In this document: piece by piece, positions 23,989-26,972 of the stretch | Layout: each line of letters begins with the position of its first letter | Position numbering within the stretch: the first letter of the stretch is position 1 | Source: a virus | Direction: 5' to 3' (one strand) | Virus record (IMG/VR): IMGVR_UViG_3300031566_000308 | Location: 1-26,972 of that record | Length of the DNA: 26,972 nt | Position numbers and translations under genes: made by a program | The notes under the pieces: model-generated | Told to the model about the DNA's origin: nothing | Databases searched by the model: none | What the model saw: only the letters and a program-made list of their open reading frames with translations

Positions 23989-24011
23989 TTGGGAGTCCCA
24001 ATGGGACCCAT
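23989..24011. repeat. two adjoining odd palindromes
   Basis: TTGGGAGTCCCAA (23989-24001) and ATGGGACCCAT (24001-24011) share one base and could also pair with each other in RNA as GGGTCCCA/TGGGACTCCC with a small bulge. They lie just downstream of the DNA-binding gene at 24040-24249. An operator or hairpin is plausible. Confidence 0.5.
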
Positions 24012-24039
24012 GGGGGGTTCGTCCATCTGACATCTCCGG

Positions 24040-24249
24040 TCACTGATCGGACTGATCGGATGATCGGGATTCCGACAGTTTGACGAAATCCCTAAACCAA
24101 TTTTTCAGAACATCCTGGTGGCCATACCAGAATTTACCAACCTTTTTGACCGGGAGGCCTTGGTCCACTAATTGATAAAAAACGGCTTTACTGATTTCCA
24201 GAAATGTGCAAATACTATTTCTACCTTTCAATATTCCAAAATCATCCAT
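24040..24249 (-). CDS. Nu1/AlpA-like DNA-binding protein, 69 aa
   Basis: The protein reads ICTFLEISKAVFYQLVDQGL then PVKKVGKFWYGHQDVLKNWF: a winged helix-turn-helix of the AlpA/excisionase and lambda Nu1 type, in which the 'GLPV' turn precedes a wing. The ATG at 24249 with AAGGTG upstream was preferred to a GTG at 24255. Its place just ahead of TerS suggests a packaging-site binding or regulatory role; an excisionase is an alternative. Confidence 0.75.
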   Translation of the reverse strand: MDDFGILKGRNSICTFLEISKAVFYQLVDQGLPVKKVGKFWYGHQDVLKNWFRDFVKLSESRSSDQSDQ

Positions 24250-24275
24250 TTTCACACCTTTTTAATCCGCTCTAA

Positions 24276-24467
24276 TTACCGATAATCGCCATACTTCAAC
24301 CCGGGAAATAGGCAAAAAAGTTTACATATTAGGCTATTATCAGACGTGTCCGCTTCGTGAGACACACGATCCGCTGCAATCATCGAAGCATTTCCAAGAT
24401 CCGAATCCGGAAAAATCGCCAAAAACGACGATGATGATAAAATCGATATTTCGCCGTAACCGGCCAT
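24276..24467 (-). CDS. uncertain 63-aa ORF ahead of DNA-binding gene
   Basis: An ATG at 24467 with GAGTGAGAT in front opens a 63-codon frame (AGYGEISILSSSSFLAIFPD start). The ribosome site is weak and no family is recognised. It fits between the control region and the DNA-binding gene in the same direction. Could be a leader ORF or chance. Confidence 0.35.
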   Translation of the reverse strand: MAGYGEISILSSSSFLAIFPDSDLGNASMIAADRVSHEADTSDNSLICKLFCLFPGLKYGDYR

Positions 24468-24475
24468 ATCTCACT

Positions 24476-24492
24476 CTAACCCTTGCTAACCC
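24476..24492. repeat. direct repeat CTAACCC-TTG-CTAACCC
   Basis: Two 7-bp direct copies separated by TTG, i.e. GGGTTAG repeats on the minus strand, about 10 bp before the ATG at 24467. A minus-strand TTGACA lies at 24504-24499, but the -10 position (GGTTAG) is poor. May be an operator. Confidence 0.4.
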
Positions 24493-24577
24493 GGTTTTTG
24501 TCAATCCCTGATTACCCTGAACCCGCGATAATCAAAGCTTTAAAGAGATATTCCAAGAACACGCAATAATCACCGTG

Positions 24578-24733
24578 TCAACTATCGGAATCCACGCTCC
24601 AAAAATAAATATGATCTCTCCAGATCTTACACTTAAAGACATACCCGGCTTCTCTATGAATCTGACTTGGAAGAAATATTAATACCAAATACTCCCACCA
24701 TTTGATTGTTTTAAACTTTAAGTTATCAAACAT
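24578..24733 (-). CDS. small aromatic protein, 51 aa
   Basis: An ATG at 24733, preceded by GGGGAGGGGACG, opens 51 codons ending TGA at 24578. The product begins MFDNLKFKTIKWWEYLVLIF and continues with HREAGYVFKCKIWRDHIYFW; the mix of a short hydrophobic stretch and basic aromatic segments resembles other short phage proteins of the form WEYL...YxxKxxRGxxY. Function unknown. It lies in the otherwise non-coding control region. Confidence 0.4.
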   Translation of the reverse strand: MFDNLKFKTIKWWEYLVLIFLPSQIHREAGYVFKCKIWRDHIYFWSVDSDS

Positions 24734-25256
24734 GCCGCGTCCCCTCCCCCTTCCTTTTAAAAATTTGTCCGCTCACTTGTTGGTAGGTCCTTGTTTCGAT
24801 GCGAATCGAAAGCCGGCGGCCGGGCGCGTCGATCCGTCTTTTCCCCGCTATAATTCGGTATTATTCACTAAAAAGAGCAGTTTTTCATCAAAGTGAGCAC
24901 TTTATGAGCGCTTTTTTTTACAAAAGTGCTCAGCGCTGGCCTTACTGCTGCGCGGCTTTTGAGTAAAAAGAGCAATAAGAGCGCTTTTTTCGAACTTTAC
25001 TTTTCACATTCTCTTTTTTTTTCTTTTTCTTTTTTTTTCTAGTAAATAAAGTAGAAAAAAGTGCTCTTGATGCTCATTCAGCGATAAACCCCTGTAATTA
25101 CATTAAATAATCTGAGCACTTTTACTTAAAAAACTGCTCTTTTGTTGCTCATATGTATCAAAAACTGCTCTTTTTGAGACACATCTGTATCAATAATACA
25201 CATTTTGAACGATAAATTTTCGAAGAAAGGGAGAGAGGGAGGGGCGCGAAAAAGAC
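24734..25256. other. AT-rich control/origin-like region without a supported gene
   Basis: No frame here has a convincing start. The stretch holds the GAGC iteron-like array (24875-25170), a ~30-nt polypyrimidine tract (about 25011-25040) and a pair of TGTATCA copies near 25154 and 25187. It is much richer in A/T than the flanking genes. A replication origin or master regulatory region is the simplest explanation, given the replicative helicase just upstream. Confidence 0.5.
24875..25170. repeat. iteron-like array GAGC(A/G)(C/G)TTTT, at least 9 copies
   Basis: Direct-orientation copies start at 24875, 24895, 24906, 24979 and 25114; inverted copies (AAAA(G/C)(T/C)GCTC) lie at 24926, 25061, 25134 and 25165. 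Partial copies without the flanking run lie at 24970, 25070 and 25145. All share GAGC plus two bases next to a run of T. The array is confined to this gap. Confidence 0.8.
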
Positions 25257-25288
25257 AAAAAAAATATATGGAGCCCCTCCGGGTCTCC
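25257..25288 (-). terminator. intrinsic terminator after helicase/primase
   Basis: On the minus strand GGAGACCCGGAGGGGCTCC folds into GGAG/CTCC and CCC/GGG stems around a GGA loop, followed by ATATATTTTTTTT. It lies about 45 bp after the helicase stop and separates replication from the packaging/structural module. Confidence 0.8.
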
Positions 25289-25332
25289 ACGAAAAGGAAC
25301 CAGTCGCTTCGCTCCTGGATCTAATTTTTAAA

Positions 25333-26972
25333 CTAAGACCATGCGTCTTTTAAGCCTATTCCGACGAACATACGCTTCCTGGTCGGCCCATCGAGGCGCC
25401 TGACAACACTCGGGCAATGAATCATAATTTGTGAATAAAAACGATTCCTGGCCAAAGGCCGGTTTCCTCCGTCGGCGCACCATTTTTTATATTCTGCAAA
25501 TGCATCGGGCGGATTGGCTTTGTAGATCGGCCCCAGGGCGCAGCATTCCTCGATGAATTGCAGGATCGGGTTGGTGCTCTGGATAAACGCCATAGTGTCC
25601 TCTTCCACTGATTCAGGAACATGCAGATATCCGGTTTCCAGGACCACCTGGAGGCCTTCGAGCATCCACATGAATATGCCGTTCATTTCCTTTTTTAATT
25701 TCTCCAACAGCATGGGATCGTTGTCCGGCGGTTCGAACCGCTGGTTGAATGTCAAAACGATCGGGCGCCGCTGAAATCCGTGGCTTTTATCGGTGATCTT
25801 CGGCACTTCGTTCATATTAAAAATGTGCTTTGCGATTGGATAAAAGGCAAAGGGCTGGCCGTGCTTTTGATCGGCCATGAGAAGCCCGCCGGCCACGGCA
25901 TCTTTGAAATTTGCGGTATCGATGGGCTGGTTGGTGGCGATCTCGGTGGCCACGTTAACCAATTTGTCTTTAAGCTGGCCGATCAAGAAGCGCTGGCCCA
26001 TCAACTGCAGCGGCAACGAACAGACGTTGACTTCTCCCAGGATGCTGACCAAAATGTCTGCAGCCACGGATTTACCGTTGGCGCCGGATCCGATCATAAA
26101 CAAACACCGCTGGAACCTGCAGTCCGGAAGTAAACAATATCCGTAATATGCCTGCAGGGCAGCGGCTTTTGTAATGTCGTCAGAAAAAACCTCGTTTAAA
26201 AATTTATGCCACCTGGGGCATTCTGCATCTTCATCGTATTTCACCGGCAGCTGGATCCGGCTTTGATAGTCAGATTTATGGGGTTTTAATTTGCCAGTAG
26301 ATATTTCCAGCATCCCGTTTTTTAAATTCAAATATTCCGCATTGTGCCTGAACCGCTCCGGATCGATCATGATCCGCTTTCCCATCAGTTTTATAGTCGC
26401 TTCGATCAGGCTGTTTGTGGCGTATTTGTCCAGGGCGCGCTCTGCAACCTTGCCGATCAGGTCGGTGTGTGTCGTTTTCCAAACGCCGGTGTCTCTATAC
26501 CTGTAAAACTCGGATCCGTCCCAGAGCATCGGCGATAGATGTCCCTGAAGGTATTTGGCCAGGAATTGAGATCTTAGTTTTTTTCGGTCAAAAAAAATTA
26601 CAGGGTCGACACTTTCAGGAGGGGGGACGCGGGGCGGCGGATCCGGGAAATCCTTGCCGGTATCCAATGGTGATTTTTTCTCTTGAGGTTTAAAATTCGG
26701 ATCGTAGCCTTCGCAGAATTGCGCGATTTTATCCTGTCCGGAGATCATCGATCGTGCATCGTGCCAGGTATGATTGCACGTATCATGGAAGCACCAATAG
26801 GTTAACAGGCCGCGGGTATCCTGGGTAATTGCCGAGTCTTTCTTGCCGTGATTGGGGTCAAAGAGGCATTGATTCAGCACATACAGGGTTTTATTTCCCT
26901 TGTCTTTTCGCTGAAATTCAACGCCATAATGCGATAAGTACTTTTCAACGTCAACAGGCCCCAAATCGGCCT
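25333..26972 (-). CDS. SF3/D5-type replicative helicase-primase (partial, open at right edge)
   Basis: The frame is open to the window edge, so the true start is outside; numbering below counts from the TTG at 26964. A zinc-binding region at about 28-65 (C33-x5-H39, C58-x4-C63) is CHC2-like. The helicase core has Walker A GSGANGKS (292-299), a LKDKLVNVATEIA acidic motif near 330 and a HIFNMNEVPKITDKSHGFQR sensor segment with RR, as in P4/D5 superfamily-3 helicases. A C-terminal D5-like winged domain follows (YKKWCADGGNRPLARNRFYS). These proteins unwind and prime at phage origins; the iteron-like array downstream could be its target. Confidence 0.88.
   Translation of the reverse strand, partial: ADLGPVDVEKYLSHYGVEFQRKDKGNKTLYVLNQCLFDPNHGKKDSAITQDTRGLLTYWCFHDTCNHTWHDARSMISGQDKIAQFCEGYDPNFKPQEKKSPLDTGKDFPDPPPRVPPPESVDPVIFFDRKKLRSQFLAKYLQGHLSPMLWDGSEFYRYRDTGVWKTTHTDLIGKVAERALDKYATNSLIEATIKLMGKRIMIDPERFRHNAEYLNLKNGMLEISTGKLKPHKSDYQSRIQLPVKYDEDAECPRWHKFLNEVFSDDITKAAALQAYYGYCLLPDCRFQRCLFMIGSGANGKSVAADILVSILGEVNVCSLPLQLMGQRFLIGQLKDKLVNVATEIATNQPIDTANFKDAVAGGLLMADQKHGQPFAFYPIAKHIFNMNEVPKITDKSHGFQRRPIVLTFNQRFEPPDNDPMLLEKLKKEMNGIFMWMLEGLQVVLETGYLHVPESVEEDTMAFIQSTNPILQFIEECCALGPIYKANPPDAFAEYKKWCADGGNRPLARNRFYSQIMIHCPSVVRRLDGPTRKRMFVGIGLKDAWS

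Noticed and set aside
24476-24504. minus-strand promoter with TTGACA before the 63-codon frame
   Set aside because: -35 is perfect but the -10 (GGTTAG) is poor and would leave almost no leader; listed only as repeats.
24702-24896. 64-codon plus-strand frame in the control region
   Set aside because: No ribosome site, Pro/Ser-rich low-complexity product, opposite strand to the operon and overlaps the 51-codon frame and the repeats.
1-26972. CRISPR array, tRNA or rRNA genes, integrase and attachment sites
   Set aside because: None seen on either strand; the iteron-like copies are irregularly spaced and in both orientations, unlike a CRISPR array.

Overview
This window is almost entirely a tailed-phage (or prophage) genome segment. 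A near-complete podovirus-type structural module lies on the minus strand, so transcription runs from right to left. The main anchors are a replicative helicase/primase (right edge), a small and a large terminase subunit, a portal, a scaffold, an N4-gp56-family major capsid protein, two adaptor-like proteins, a nozzle-like tail protein, a C1q-headed tail fibre, ejection-type proteins, and a giant polyvalent virion protein that runs off the left edge. No tail tape-measure, tube or sheath gene is visible, which fits a short-tailed phage. No integrase, attachment site, tRNA or CRISPR was seen. The host cannot be fixed from the sequence. Moderate GC, standard Shine-Dalgarno sites and many Cys-rich small proteins suggest an anaerobic proteobacterium or Desulfobacterota, but that is a weak inference.

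Layout in transcription order: (1) 26972-25333, helicase/primase, open at the edge and followed by a clear intrinsic terminator at 25288-25257. (2) 25250-23740, an AT-rich control region. It holds nine full copies of an iteron-like GAGC(A/G)(C/G)TTTT element in both orientations, a long pyrimidine tract, three small genes (one a Nu1/AlpA-like DNA-binding protein), a 10-bp tandem repeat and a double palindrome. (3) 23736-21409, TerS, TerL and a capsid-staple-like protein. (4) 21412-20052, small accessory genes including a lipoprotein and a single-span membrane protein (possible lysis or host-surface genes). (5) 20067-14428, head genes: beta-rich protein, portal, scaffold, major capsid, decoration-like protein. 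(6) 14364-8212, adaptors, M15 peptidase, nozzle and fibre. (7) 8126-1, helical protein, ejection proteins and the giant polyvalent protein. Many junctions are 4-base ATGA overlaps, so the module is translationally coupled.

Three things stand out. First, two previously uncalled micro-genes (42 and 57 codons) encode paralogous peptides that both end in a C-x2-C-x2-C-x2-C cluster containing CXXCH. They sit at two separate places in the head operon, one of them partly overlapping a zinc-ribbon gene in another frame. Second, a 60-codon gene lies antisense inside the giant polyvalent protein, with its own extended -10 promoter and a perfect ribosome-binding site; it overlaps a low-complexity linker between two domains. 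Third, the polyvalent protein combines a ParB-like DGNH motif, a RelA/SpoT-like domain and a DdrB-type ParB domain. GGATCC is also strikingly over-represented through the coding region.
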